DNA from: Candidatus Martarchaeota archaeon | Lineage (GTDB): Archaea; Micrarchaeota; Micrarchaeia; Micrarchaeales; Micrarchaeaceae | Length of the DNA: 12,111 bases | Direction: 5' to 3' | NCBI GenBank assembly: GCA_023474155.1 | Contig: JAMCYJ010000014.1 | Coordinates: 1 to 12,111 of the forward strand | Shown here: positions 1-5,907 of the stretch, piece by piece | Position numbering within the stretch: position 1 is the stretch's first letter | Layout of the letters: each line of letters opens with the position of its first letter | Notes under the pieces: generated by a model | Told to the model about the DNA's origin: nothing | The model's input: the letters and a program-made list of their open reading frames with translations, nothing else | Databases searched by the model: none | Program-made: the position numbers and the translations under genes

Positions 1-50
1 ACCATGGAAAAAAGCAGATCATTGCTCCTATCGTTTAGTTAGGACTATCC

Positions 51-88
51 CCTTAATGGAATTAAACAAAATATCATATGCCAGGATT
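51..88. repeat. 38-bp direct repeat, copy 1, with tRNA-Ser 3' end fragment
   Basis: This copy differs from 117-154 at one base (T at 79 against C at 145). Read on the minus strand, its first 10 nt match the last 10 nt of the tRNA-Ser gene (the end of the acceptor stem and the discriminator), and the next 28 nt match the DNA just downstream of that tRNA. The single difference falls exactly on the discriminator base. No tRNA body accompanies this copy. It could be the remains of an attachment-site duplication or a local slippage duplication. Nothing else was recognised in positions 1-50. Confidence 0.9.
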
Positions 89-116
89 ATTTTTCTTTTT
101 CATTAAAGTTTTTCTT

Positions 117-154
117 CCTTAATGGAATTAAACAAAATATCATACGCCAGGATT
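117..154. repeat. 38-bp direct repeat, copy 2, overlapping the 3' end of tRNA-Ser
   Basis: Second copy of the repeat at 51-88, separated from it by 28 bp (89-116). Positions 145-154 are the 3' end of the tRNA-Ser gene (minus strand) and 117-144 are its downstream flank. On the minus strand the flank has a T-rich run (ATATTTTGTTT, about 130-140) that may be the tRNA transcription terminator, so both repeat copies would carry one. Confidence 0.9.
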
Positions 155-272
155 GGGATTTGAACCCAAACTTCCTTACGGAAACCAGATCTCGAGTTTC
201 GCCGTTCGCATTGCATGCGCTTTCACGCAACATGTGCAAATCTGGCGCGTTACCGGATTCCGCCATCCTGGC
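145..272 (-). tRNA. tRNA-Ser (anticodon CGA or UGA), intron-containing
   Basis: Read on the minus strand, a complete class II tRNA folds. Acceptor GCCAGGA (272-266) pairs perfectly with TCCTGGC (152-146). The D arm is GCG/CGC with a GG in the loop. The anticodon stem is CCAGA/TCTGG (245-241 and 189-185). The variable arm is TTCC-GTAA-GGAA, and the T arm is TTGGG/CCCAA around TTCAAAT. The discriminator is G (complement of 145), as expected for serine; CCA is not encoded. The mature molecule is about 84 nt. Between the two halves of the anticodon stem lie 51 nt instead of 7, so a 44-nt intron is inferred. Placing the splice site after tRNA position 31, 32 or 33 gives anticodon CGA; after 34 or 35 it gives UGA. 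Both are serine. The standard site after position 37 would give UGC (Ala), which does not fit a class II tRNA with G73. Confidence 0.88.
194..240 (-). other. tRNA-Ser intron at a non-standard position (44 nt, exact ends uncertain)
   Basis: The intron lies within the anticodon loop on its 5' side, unlike the common archaeal site between tRNA positions 37 and 38. Its exact ends cannot be fixed from sequence, since several placements give a valid Ser anticodon; the range given spans them. The intron holds a 7-bp hairpin, TTGCGTG (230-224) with CATGCAA (217-211), one G-U pair and a 6-nt loop. I did not find a strict bulge-helix-bulge motif (two 3-nt bulges around a 4-bp helix) in register with the anticodon stem, so splicing probably uses a relaxed structure. 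The intron was inferred from folding, not from RNA data. Confidence 0.7.
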
Positions 273-287
273 TTGTTGGGATTACTT

Positions 288-310
288 GCAATAATAGAAT
301 AATATTTGAA
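288..310 (-). promoter_or_regulatory. Putative TATA region of the tRNA-Ser gene
   Basis: On the minus strand an AT-rich stretch (AAATATTATTCTATTAT, about 307-291) sits 20-35 nt before the tRNA 5' end at 272, the spacing expected for an archaeal TATA box. The remainder of the gap up to the polC stop (311-460) shows no gene. T tracts after polC on this strand are short, so its terminator is unclear. Confidence 0.4.
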
Positions 311-460
311 TAGATAGACTAATAATAGTATCAATAAAATATTCAATGAAGCCCGAGCCAAATTTTTTTATCCTGTTTTCCATCATAGGCCTTTTAGCAG
401 AATGAAGCAAAACGCGGTTTTTCAGTGCTTGTTCTGCAGTGCAAAATTTTCCTTCCGCTA

Positions 461-3400
461 TCAGAGAAAATTCAGCAGGTTCATCTGTTTTTCATTTCTT
501 TGTTCGCCTGCGCCATCGCCAATCGCCCCTGCCCCCGCATCCCCGAATGTCACGTTTATTTCATTCTTTATCAGCACAAGCCTTTGCTTTATGTAGTCAG
601 CGACATGATACCTATCCGCAAGGGATATTGCAAGGTTTAGGTATTTTTCTATCCCCCCCCTCGAGATCGTGAATGTCAGCCTGCCGTCGCATTTCTGGCA
701 TTTCCCTTTAAGCGGGATTCGCCTGTATTTTGCATTGCACTTTGTGCATCTGAACATCTGCTTTGAGAAAGAGTGCAGGTTGCCGATGAGATCGGGGATG
801 AAGTGGCTCATGATGAGCTTTTGCGCAGCGTCTGTCTTGTCCACGCTGTAGAGCATGTCCATGAGCTCGAACTCTGCGTCGACTTTTTCTTTCATTGTCT
901 TCAGGATCGTATAAATACTTTTCTTCGGGGAGTCGGCGACTGCCGTAATGCTGCTGTTATGCGTGAATTTAAGGTTTCTGTATATCGCGTCCGACCCGAG
1001 CCTGTTGTTTACGCATTCGACTGCGGCCTCGCTTGGAGAGGAAAAATTCATTGTCCTGTTGTAAAAATCCAGGCCGTAGCTGTTTGTAACCTCCATGTTC
1101 CACACTTCGTCATCGACTTCTTCAGGCAGAATATTTATTGTAAGAATAAGCGGCGCGTCCATTGTTCCGCCTATTGACGACGGAAGATAAGACTTCGAAA
1201 AGTTCATAAGGCCGTCAAGTAGCAGCATCGTGCTATCCTCGTCCCCGTCCGCGTTTCTCCTTCTTGCGGAAATCATGTAAGGATGCGCGAATCCGACGTT
1301 CGCATCAGTGAATCCTATTATTCTGCTTAAAACCCCGCAGGACGTGTGGGGTGACAGCGTTATCGCGAAATGGCCTATAAGATCGTCAATGGTCTTTGCA
1401 TTGTAGAATGCCTGCATCTTGTAATACCTAACAAGCAGGTCGTCGATGAACTTTGCGATGTCAAGAAGGTATTCTGCGCCTTTCCTGTTGATGAGTATGT
1501 CCTGGTGGAACATCTCGACAAGCTGGCTTCCGTCCCTCAGGTCGTTTCCGTCGCTGTCTTTCAGATATCCCATCTGCCTCAGCCTTTCAACGCTGCATGA
1601 TATCTCGTCAGGATAAAAGTGCGTGATCGGCACGTCTGTTGCGTCGAATCTGCAAGTGCCGTCCTTGAATACAAAAACCTTGTGGAGCGCCCTGAGCATC
1701 GCCTTTTCAATAGGCTCCGGAATCTTGTTTTTGTTGACGAGGCCGCTGATGCCCTTTACGTTTTTCGGCAGCATTCCAAGCTCCCCAAGACCAAGGTCCC
1801 TGATTGCGCTTTCATATGCGCCAGCCAAATCTATGTTGACGATGCCGGATGCAGTCGTCTCGGCGCCGCAGTGCTTGCACACAGCGCTGTATGAGATCCT
1901 GTTGCATGAACTGCAGACCCTTTCTATCCCCGCTCGCCTGCCGTGCTCGGCGCAGTAGAAAGAAGGCAGGCTTTTTCCGCCGCACATGAACCTTGCGATT
2001 TCAAGGCTTATGTTTTTGCTGTCTAACTTCTTTTTGCTGATGTCATAGGCCTTTGATATGTTGCGCTCCTTCCCGCCATATGCGCCTATCGGAAACAGCC
2101 CGTTCGGCGCGGGCTTCATCATTCTCTGTTTTGCCTTTTCAGGCCGGCCTATCCTCGCGCCGATGCGCGTAGACCTGTTCATTATGGTAAACGGCGCGAC
2201 AGTGTTTAATGCCTCAAGAATTGTATCTTTTTGCGCGGCCGCCTTGAATTCCGCGAATTTCTCGCCGCCTATCGCAACTTCCGTGTTCTTAACCAACCCG
2301 AGAGAACACAGCAGGGCGCGGGCATCGTCATTTTTTATCGTAATTCCGCCCCCCTCCTCAAAATGCTCGATGCACATTTTTTCGAGCGCGAATGCAGACC
2401 TCGCGCTGTTTATGCGTATCTCGGAAATGTTGAATATATTTTTTTTGTCAAGCTCTTTGCATGCGGCTATGTCCTCGAAAAGGCAATTGAGCTCCTGCAT
2501 GGACAGGCAGCTATAATCGTATATATATCTCGGGTGCATGGGGATGCAGTATTTTTTCGACAGTTCGTAGCATGTTTCGAAGTCAGGGCTTCCTTCGTTC
2601 ATTTTTTTTGCTGCTTCGATGTCTTTTCCATCGGCGTTGGCCGCGGCCAGTTGCTCCGCCCAGTATTCCTCGACGTAGCTTGTCGGCTGCAGCAGCGTGT
2701 TCGTCTTTTTGAAGTCGCCGAACGTGACGAGTATGTCGCCGAGCGAAAGTATTTTTTTTATGCGCCCCTTTGCCTCGTTCGCCTCCGCAGCGGTCTTTAT
2801 GCGCAGGGCATGCCCGTCATCCAGTTTGACAAACGGGCCCTCTATTGAGTCAGCAGGCACTGCGATGCAGCCTTTTCCAGGCTTGTCGATGCGCATTTGG
2901 GTGCCTACTGCAAGAAAGTCGTTTGTTATCGCCATCGTTGCGGGGTGCACTGCCTTCGAGGCTATCCCTGAGAATCTGCACCTTCCGTATCTCAGCCTGA
3001 AGCTTCCGTAGTGCTCGGGATACGCGAGTATGGGCCTGCCCGCGGCGATGTCCTCAAGGAACTTGTCGTTTGCCTTCTGCACCTGCACCGTCTCCTTGTC
3101 CACTTTTATTATGCTGTTGAGCCAGGACCAGTTGAGGCCCGCGTTTTTCGCATGCTTGAGCACGGACTTGGCTTTCTGCGCGATTCCTTCGCATATTACA
3201 AGCCCTATTCCGCTCCTGATCTTGTTCGTCACGAGCTCTTGTTTTCCGGACAGGTTTGTGCGCTTCAGGTTCTTGCGGATGCTGACCTCTATATCCCCTA
3301 TAGGAATCCCGTCGACGCACACCTCGCAGTTTTCGATTATCACGCGGATGTCCTCGTCCTTCGGAAGGTATTGCAGCCTTGCAACCCTGGAATTATATAT

Positions 3401-3946
3401 ATGTATTTCCTCTAGATACCTTTCGACCTCGGTGCCGGACGGCTTGTACCTGTCTATTCCGAGCAGCTTTCTCGAATAGTCGGCGAGCGCGGCCGCAAGC
3501 GCGGCGCTAGTGCCTCCCGCGCTCCTTATCGGGCCTGCAAACACGATCGCTGCATAGCTTGTCCCATCAAGGTTCTTGTAGAGCTTTACGTCCTGTATCC
3601 CTTCTGTCGGAGCGACAAGGATCCCCTCAGTGAGTATCGACAACCCTGCCCTTACTGCGAGCAGTATCCTTTTGCCGGGCTCCTGCTCAAATTTTTTGTT
3701 CGTGCAAACCTCGCGCGCTGTCTCGAATGCCAGCTCCTGCCTTTGCTTGTCCGCGCCGGAGTTTTTTATGATGTCCGCAAGTCCTTCTATGCCTATGATG
3801 CCCTCTACCCTGTCCGCAAGGCTCGGCGCAGCCTTTATTTCAGGGAAAAGTTCCGGATCCCTGCCTTTCTTCCTCGATTCTGAGGCTACGCTGTTCGCCC
3901 TGCCGAATTCCTCTGAAAACATTGCAAAATACTCGTGTATGTCCAT
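461..3946 (-). CDS. polC: DNA polymerase D large (catalytic) subunit DP2
   Basis: 1161 aa, normal length for an intein-free DP2. It is the polymerising subunit of archaeal replicative PolD and works with DP1. The N-terminus (EYF...GRDPE...LADRVEGIIG) is typical of the family, supporting the ATG at 3946. The invariant motif GPIRSAGGTSAA lies near residues 138-149. A zinc-binding cysteine cluster lies at residues 665, 678, 681, 690 and 693. The catalytic motif of the double-psi beta-barrel active site, NADGDED, lies at 898-904, with its aspartates intact. A second zinc site uses C1067, C1070, C1083 and C1086. The last eight residues, QMNLLNFL (1154-1161), fit a PCNA-interacting (PIP) box, Q-x-x-L-x-x-F-L, after an acidic Gly/Ala-rich linker. 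The ATG begins 4 nt after the DP1 stop, with no SD, so translational coupling is likely. The family usually reads NCDGDED, where inteins can sit; here Cys is Ala and no intein is present. A run of eight G on the coding strand (653-660) does not break the frame. Confidence 0.97.
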   Translation of the reverse strand: MDIHEYFAMFSEEFGRANSVASESRKKGRDPELFPEIKAAPSLADRVEGIIGIEGLADIIKNSGADKQRQELAFETAREVCTNKKFEQEPGKRILLAVRAGLSILTEGILVAPTEGIQDVKLYKNLDGTSYAAIVFAGPIRSAGGTSAALAAALADYSRKLLGIDRYKPSGTEVERYLEEIHIYNSRVARLQYLPKDEDIRVIIENCEVCVDGIPIGDIEVSIRKNLKRTNLSGKQELVTNKIRSGIGLVICEGIAQKAKSVLKHAKNAGLNWSWLNSIIKVDKETVQVQKANDKFLEDIAAGRPILAYPEHYGSFRLRYGRCRFSGIASKAVHPATMAITNDFLAVGTQMRIDKPGKGCIAVPADSIEGPFVKLDDGHALRIKTAAEANEAKGRIKKILSLGDILVTFGDFKKTNTLLQPTSYVEEYWAEQLAAANADGKDIEAAKKMNEGSPDFETCYELSKKYCIPMHPRYIYDYSCLSMQELNCLFEDIAACKELDKKNIFNISEIRINSARSAFALEKMCIEHFEEGGGITIKNDDARALLCSLGLVKNTEVAIGGEKFAEFKAAAQKDTILEALNTVAPFTIMNRSTRIGARIGRPEKAKQRMMKPAPNGLFPIGAYGGKERNISKAYDISKKKLDSKNISLEIARFMCGGKSLPSFYCAEHGRRAGIERVCSSCNRISYSAVCKHCGAETTASGIVNIDLAGAYESAIRDLGLGELGMLPKNVKGISGLVNKNKIPEPIEKAMLRALHKVFVFKDGTCRFDATDVPITHFYPDEISCSVERLRQMGYLKDSDGNDLRDGSQLVEMFHQDILINRKGAEYLLDIAKFIDDLLVRYYKMQAFYNAKTIDDLIGHFAITLSPHTSCGVLSRIIGFTDANVGFAHPYMISARRRNADGDEDSTMLLLDGLMNFSKSYLPSSIGGTMDAPLILTINILPEEVDDEVWNMEVTNSYGLDFYNRTMNFSSPSEAAVECVNNRLGSDAIYRNLKFTHNSSITAVADSPKKSIYTILKTMKEKVDAEFELMDMLYSVDKTDAAQKLIMSHFIPDLIGNLHSFSKQMFRCTKCNAKYRRIPLKGKCQKCDGRLTFTISRGGIEKYLNLAISLADRYHVADYIKQRLVLIKNEINVTFGDAGAGAIGDGAGEQRNEKQMNLLNFL

Positions 3947-3950
3947 GGAA

Positions 3951-5477
3951 TCATGAAAAGTTTACCGTCGTGAATTTGTTCGTCTTAGAGTTGAAGACAG
4001 GCATCTTGCACGGCGTCGGCATGTGCCCCTGCCTGGTTTGGAACTCTGTTTTGGATTGCCACGTCCCGCTGTTTACCACCCAGACTCCCTTGTACCTGCC
4101 AATGCCGTTCGTGTGTATGTGCCCCATGTGGAGTATGTCCGGCGTCTTGTCTATCACGAGGTTGTCCTTTGCGCTGGGGAGTATAATGTTTCCTCCGTAT
4201 ATCGGCGAGAGGTGCCTTCTTTTCAGGAGTTCGGTCATTGCCTCCTCCGGCCGGGAATACGCAAGCCCTGGGATTGCCGCAATCACGGAGTCGAGCGAAG
4301 TGCCGTGATACGAGAGCACTTCAAGTCCGTTGAGCGACATGAAGCTGGGATTCTGCACTATGTGCACGTTGCTTTTCCTGAAGTCCCTGATTATGCTTGC
4401 GTCGAACGGCGGCTGCGGCTCTGCCCTCTGGGTCGCGTCGTGGTTTCCAGGCATCACAAATACATGTATGTAGTCAGGCACTGCCTCGAGCATATTGAAC
4501 AGCATCGAGTACTGCTGGTATACGTCCAGCACCTGCAGATCCCTGTCCTGGTTAGGGTAAATGCCTATGCCGTCGGCCGCGTCGCCGGCGATTACGATGT
4601 ATTTTATTTTCCCTGCAATGCTGTTATTTTCCCCTACCCTGCCCTGTATCCATTTAAGCATGTGCAGGAAATTTTTTTCCATAAAAAGCTTGCTTCCGGT
4701 GTGTATATCAGACAGGAAAGCCACTGAAAAGTCCTCTTCGAATTTTCTCTCCGTCTTTATCACAGGCTCCGGCCATACGATCTCATTGGCGATAATGAAG
4801 GGATGGGACAATTTGCCCTTTACTCCTATGACTTCGTCGTTTACGATCCTCGCGGCGTCGTCGAACGTGCCGCTTTTCTGGCCGTGCGCCTGCCTGCTCA
4901 TGAATATGACCTTTACAGTGCCTGTGCCGTCCTCAAGTTCGACCATGATATTTCCGTTTTTCGTCGCAATCCTCTTCGAGACAATCCCCGCGACAGCAAC
5001 CTCCCTGCCTGACATGTACCTGTTTTTGCCTATGTCCTCTAAGCTGCTGAGGAATTTTATGCCTTGCCTCCTATCCAGTATCTTCTTGATTCTGGCAAGC
5101 CTGTTGTTAAAGTGCTTTGTAAAGTCGTCTATGCCCGTGACTGCTGTTATCTCCTTTTCGGACACCTTGAATTTTCCCTCTATTTCAGCCGCCTCCGGCT
5201 TGAATTCAGGGCTTCTGCTTACTTCTACCGGTACAGGCACCTTTTCAGTAGCGATATCGCCGGCCATTCTTAGAATGTCCGCGCTTCCGATGAATTCCAG
5301 CTCCTTTTTCGATTCCGCCTCCTCGGGGTTTTCAGACGCGGCCCTGCTTTTCATTTCTATTATTTTCTGAAGCAGCGAATTTTCGTCTATACCGTCTAGC
5401 ATCTGCTGCGCCACATCCGATGCAAGCAGGATCTTAAGCTGCGAAAGCTTGTTTACCAATTGTTTTAAATCTGCCAT
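3951..5477 (-). CDS. polB: DNA polymerase D small (exonuclease) subunit DP1
   Basis: 508 aa from the ATG at 5477. It is the PolD small subunit, giving 3'-5' proofreading exonuclease activity and binding DP2. After a helical N-terminus and a variable charged linker comes an OB-fold region (about residues 157-240), then an Mre11-like calcineurin phosphoesterase domain (about 250-508). All metal-binding motifs are present: D257 and H259 in SDIHTGS, D299 in IAGDAADG, N345/H346/D347 in MPGNHD, H391 in SYHG, and H453/H455 in GHIH. The proofreading site should therefore be active, unlike the degenerate small subunits of eukaryotic replicative polymerases. An in-frame ATG at 5525 would add 16 residues but overlap the UPF0147 gene by 40 nt; the ATG at 5477 lies 8 nt after that gene's stop and is preferred. 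No SD is seen. polC follows 4 nt downstream. Confidence 0.96.
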   Translation of the reverse strand: MADLKQLVNKLSQLKILLASDVAQQMLDGIDENSLLQKIIEMKSRAASENPEEAESKKELEFIGSADILRMAGDIATEKVPVPVEVSRSPEFKPEAAEIEGKFKVSEKEITAVTGIDDFTKHFNNRLARIKKILDRRQGIKFLSSLEDIGKNRYMSGREVAVAGIVSKRIATKNGNIMVELEDGTGTVKVIFMSRQAHGQKSGTFDDAARIVNDEVIGVKGKLSHPFIIANEIVWPEPVIKTERKFEEDFSVAFLSDIHTGSKLFMEKNFLHMLKWIQGRVGENNSIAGKIKYIVIAGDAADGIGIYPNQDRDLQVLDVYQQYSMLFNMLEAVPDYIHVFVMPGNHDATQRAEPQPPFDASIIRDFRKSNVHIVQNPSFMSLNGLEVLSYHGTSLDSVIAAIPGLAYSRPEEAMTELLKRRHLSPIYGGNIILPSAKDNLVIDKTPDILHMGHIHTNGIGRYKGVWVVNSGTWQSKTEFQTRQGHMPTPCKMPVFNSKTNKFTTVNFS

Positions 5478-5485
5478 AAACGAGA

Positions 5486-5749
5486 TTAATTTTTGATGGA
5501 TTCGAGCAATGACAGGATATTCCAAAGCCTTGTCCTCGCCTGCTGCTGGAGGTTCACATCGTTACTGACGCTGTCTATATTGTACGTAGCCGCGGAGACC
5601 CTTACGCTGTATTCGTCATTGCTGTTCAGCTTCTCCTTTGCCTCTGTTATGCTATTCCTTACATTTTTCGGCACGCTCATATCATTTATCAACAAGTCCA
5701 TTTCGTTGTTAATTCTTTTTATAAGGTCGTCTGCATTTTCTCCGCTCAA
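5486..5749 (-). CDS. UPF0147 family protein
   Basis: 87 aa, helical, no signal peptide or membrane segment, so cytoplasmic. The pattern SVPKNVR...A...L (about residues 25-42), then R-x-S-A-A (about 50-54), S-N-D-V-N, and A-R-T-x-L-W-x-x-x-S-x-L-E-S-I near the C-terminus match the small archaeal UPF0147 family. Its function is unknown. The start is TTG at 5749: a GGTGAT (5758-5753), complementary to the 16S rRNA 3' end, lies three bases upstream, and no in-frame ATG or GTG lies nearby upstream. It is the first gene of an apparent operon with both PolD subunits, which hints at, but does not prove, a replication-linked role. Confidence 0.88.
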   Translation of the reverse strand: MSGENADDLIKRINNEMDLLINDMSVPKNVRNSITEAKEKLNSNDEYSVRVSAATYNIDSVSNDVNLQQQARTRLWNILSLLESIKN

Positions 5750-5752
5750 ATT

Positions 5753-5758
5753 ATCACC
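5753..5758 (-). promoter_or_regulatory. Ribosome binding site that fixes the TTG start of the UPF0147 gene
   Basis: GGTGAT on the minus strand, three bases before the TTG at 5749. It matches part of the anti-SD complement GGAGGTGATC. Most other genes here lack such a site, so it is good support for this unusual start codon. Confidence 0.6.
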
Positions 5759-5797
5759 ACTAAATTTATAAAAAATCTAAAACAATATTTTTATTAA

Positions 5798-5812
5798 AAG
5801 TTTAAATAGATT
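5798..5812 (-). promoter_or_regulatory. Putative TATA box of the UPF0147-polB-polC operon
   Basis: On the minus strand CTATTTAAAC (about 5809-5800) resembles an archaeal TATA element. Transcription would begin near 5778, leaving a leader of about 28 nt that contains the GGTGAT site. A second TATA-like TTTATAAAT (about 5771-5763) is closer to the start, but transcripts from it would lack the SD site. Position is inference. Confidence 0.4.
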
Positions 5813-5813
5813 G

Positions 5814-5827
5814 CATTTAATTAAATG
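5814..5827. promoter_or_regulatory. 14-bp perfect palindrome in the divergent promoter region
   Basis: CATTTAATTAAATG is its own reverse complement. It is followed by related half-sites (AAATGTAAT at about 5823-5831, AAATGTAAT at 5832-5840, AATGAATGTAAAT at about 5852-5864) in the gap between the divergent UPF0147 and gatE genes. This could be an operator acting on both promoters; in such AT-rich DNA chance palindromes also occur. Confidence 0.3.
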
Positions 5828-5859
5828 TAATAAATGTAATTATTGTAATTAAATGAATG

Positions 5860-5868
5860 TAAATTTAA
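5860..5868 (+). promoter_or_regulatory. Putative TATA box of gatE
   Basis: TAAATTTAA lies about 40 nt before the gatE ATG (5908). With a start 25 nt downstream, the leader would be under 20 nt, consistent with the absence of an SD sequence before gatE. Confidence 0.3.
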
Positions 5869-5907
5869 TTTTGATCAAAACCAGAACTTTTTCAAATTTG
5901 CGATTGC

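Noticed and set aside
51..154. CRISPR array
   Set aside because: Only two repeat copies, one of them part of a tRNA gene, and a single 28-bp spacer of low-complexity T-rich DNA; no cas genes.
190..240. tRNA-Ala(UGC) reading of the interrupted anticodon loop (splice after position 36 or 37)
   Set aside because: The long variable arm and G discriminator indicate serine, and a class II tRNA-Ala is not expected.
176..361. Minus-strand 61-aa reading frame
   Set aside because: It runs through the promoter and body of the tRNA-Ser gene, which explains the sequence better.
402..672. Overlapping plus-strand reading frames of 64-77 aa
   Set aside because: They run antisense across the end of polC, three compete in different frames, and none has a recognisable domain or promoter.
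2231..2848. Plus-strand 205-aa reading frame
   Set aside because: Antisense shadow of polC; composition is that of complemented codons and no family pattern is seen.
3054..3320. Minus-strand 88-aa reading frame inside polC
   Set aside because: Out-of-frame, highly charged low-complexity product within a well-supported gene.
4023..5370. Long plus-strand reading frames of 234 and 269 aa opposite polB
   Set aside because: polB is certain from its phosphoesterase motifs; these frames overlap each other and look like antisense shadows.
5478..5525. Extended N-terminus of DP1 from the ATG at 5525
   Set aside because: It would overlap the UPF0147 gene by 40 nt; the ATG at 5477 lies just after that gene's stop. 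Not fully excluded.
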